Assembly (NCBI RefSeq): GCF_003590095.1
Contig: NC_039486.1
Span: forward strand, 7,376,336 to 7,440,335
Origin: Trichoplusia ni
Lineage: Eukaryota > Arthropoda > Insecta > Lepidoptera > Noctuidae
Length of the DNA: 64,000 bases
Reading direction: 5' to 3'
The notes under the pieces were generated by a model. That model did no database searches, was not told the DNA's origin, and was given only the letters and a program-made list of their open reading frames with translations. Within the stretch, counting starts at the first letter, position 1; each line of letters opens with the position of its first letter. Shown one piece after another: positions 62,805-64,000 of the stretch. A program made the translations under genes and the position numbers.

Positions 62805-63164
62805 ATCATTGGCCTAGCCTTTTCCCAACTATGTTGGGGTCGGCTACCACTCAAACCGGTCTCAGCTAAGTACCAGTGTTTTACAAGGAGCGACTGCCTA
62901 TCTGACCTCCTCAACCCAGTTACCTGGGCAACACGATACCCCTTGGTTAGACTGGTTGTCAGACTTTTCAAGCTTCTGATTACCTGTAACGACTGTCAAA
63001 GATGTAGGAATAACAGCCGGGACCCACAATTTAACGTGCCTTCTGAAACACGGAGGAACTCGTTATGACAAAGATGGTCACCCATCTACGGACCAACCGC
63101 GTCAAGCATAGCTTAACCTGTGATCGTTTCACTTATGCGGTTATAGTTTAGCCACGAGCTCCTC
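62805..63164 (+). repeat. Moth interspersed repeat, 'CCCAACTATGTTGGG' type
   Basis: A 360-bp stretch beginning 'catcattggcctagcctttt' with the small hairpin CCCAAC-TAT-GTTGGG (62824-62838). It continues 'gtaccagtgttttacaagga', 'gcgactgcctatctgacctc' and 'ataccccttggttagactgg', and finishes at 'gccacgagctcctc'. I recognise this word order as a very common dispersed repeat of moth genomes. Preservation is good, so it is among the younger insertions here. The 110-codon frame through it is incidental. I cannot assign a retroelement class by eye. Confidence 0.65.
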
Positions 63165-64000
63165 CTGATTATGGAATGTATTAGCTAAATGAATGTCAAA
63201 AAAGGAATTAGTAGGTATGGAATATATCATAAGGGTAATGTAATCATTTTTAACTATTACGTGTACTAAAGAGCAGTTTTATTATTTAGACAAACGATAC
63301 ACAACAATAATTCATGTACGTACATTGCATTTAATTCGTACGTTTCTCAAATAGTTTTTTTTATAACAGCCACATTATTTTCTCGCCATAACTCTTCCAA
63401 CTGAGAATCGAATTTGATTTAAACAATGTAATATAATATACCTGTAACTCAATGCTTGTTTTTTTTTATACTGTCCTTAGACGTAGATGTCAATTATAAC
63501 GACGGAGACTCAATTAATGAACCTAATACATTAGACAGAGGATTTTTCTCTTGTTCTTATACCTAATTATATACGGCTAATACTGTACACTTGGGTAAAT
63601 ATCCCGAACAATTCTGTCGAGTCCTGAACTCAATAGAATTTATACACGTATTTTTACTCGAGACAGCTAAGCTTAAATGTAGCTTGAGAAACTTGTTTAA
63701 AGTTTTATTTTATTTGTTGAAAATTATGTACTATTGTTAGAAGTTTGTGCTTTACTTTTAAAGACGATTTATAAGGGGTCATCGAGGCTACTCACACACA
63801 CAAATGGTACCTATACATACACAAACACACACGTAATACTTTATTGTATGTACTCTGTTCGAAAGGAACCCATCGGTACTTTAAGACCGGTCTGCAGTGT
63901 TTTTATTTGGTGTTAAAGTCTTAATTTCTATCCATTTGACCAATAAGTTACTGAAAAACCATAAGACAAACAATGCTATGTTCGTGACTCCATCTCAGTC
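63165..64000. other. Intergenic DNA to window end
   Basis: AT-rich with a short CA-rich stretch (63791-63832, imperfect CACACA units). No gene or known repeat is recognised. Confidence 0.5.

Noticed and set aside
62736..63068. 110-codon plus-strand frame
   Set aside because: It runs through a recognisable interspersed repeat and has no protein family features.

Overview
The window is eukaryotic, AT-rich and very gene-poor, and it looks like moth nuclear DNA (Lepidoptera, perhaps noctuid-like). The assignment rests on three things. The one clear gene is an insect-type Kekkon receptor. Several dispersed repeats match families I recall from moth genomes: short Helitrons with TC/CTAG ends, a tRNA-derived SINE, and the 'CCCAACTATGTTGGG' repeat. 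The rest of the sequence has the low-complexity AT-rich texture of moth intergenic DNA. No search was run, so the taxon is an inference.

Layout. Positions 1-26.2 kb are non-coding, interrupted by a 208-bp Helitron (5154-5361), a truncated LINE reverse-transcriptase fragment on the minus strand (11884-12423) and a second Helitron type (22761-22951). A CpG-rich stretch (about 26.24-26.66 kb) leads into an intact single-exon coding sequence (26793-28739, plus strand). It encodes a 648-residue LRR/Ig single-pass membrane protein of the Kekkon family, followed by a short 3' UTR with a canonical AATAAA at 29264. From 29.3 to 64 kb there is again no convincing gene. That stretch holds three more Helitrons (30846-31092 minus, 40347-40622 plus, 44507-44815 minus), a SINE (45335-45500), a LINE 3'-tail relic (49203-49238) and, beyond 57.6 kb, a cluster of degenerate repeats. 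Several hairpins and GC-richer, high-complexity blocks stand out from the AT-rich background and are candidate regulatory DNA.

Interpretation. This looks like the cis-regulatory surroundings of a single developmental or neural receptor gene, seeded with small non-autonomous transposons. The Helitrons lack any Rep/helicase gene and the LINE fragment lacks its catalytic motif, so none can move by itself. I found no operon-like cluster, CRISPR array, defence system or other novel multi-gene system. The best leads are the Kekkon cytoplasmic tail with its C-terminal PDZ-ligand-like end, a few unusually perfect inverted repeats (43118-43153, 47505-47536, 61121-61189), and non-coding blocks flanking the gene that could be tested for conservation.
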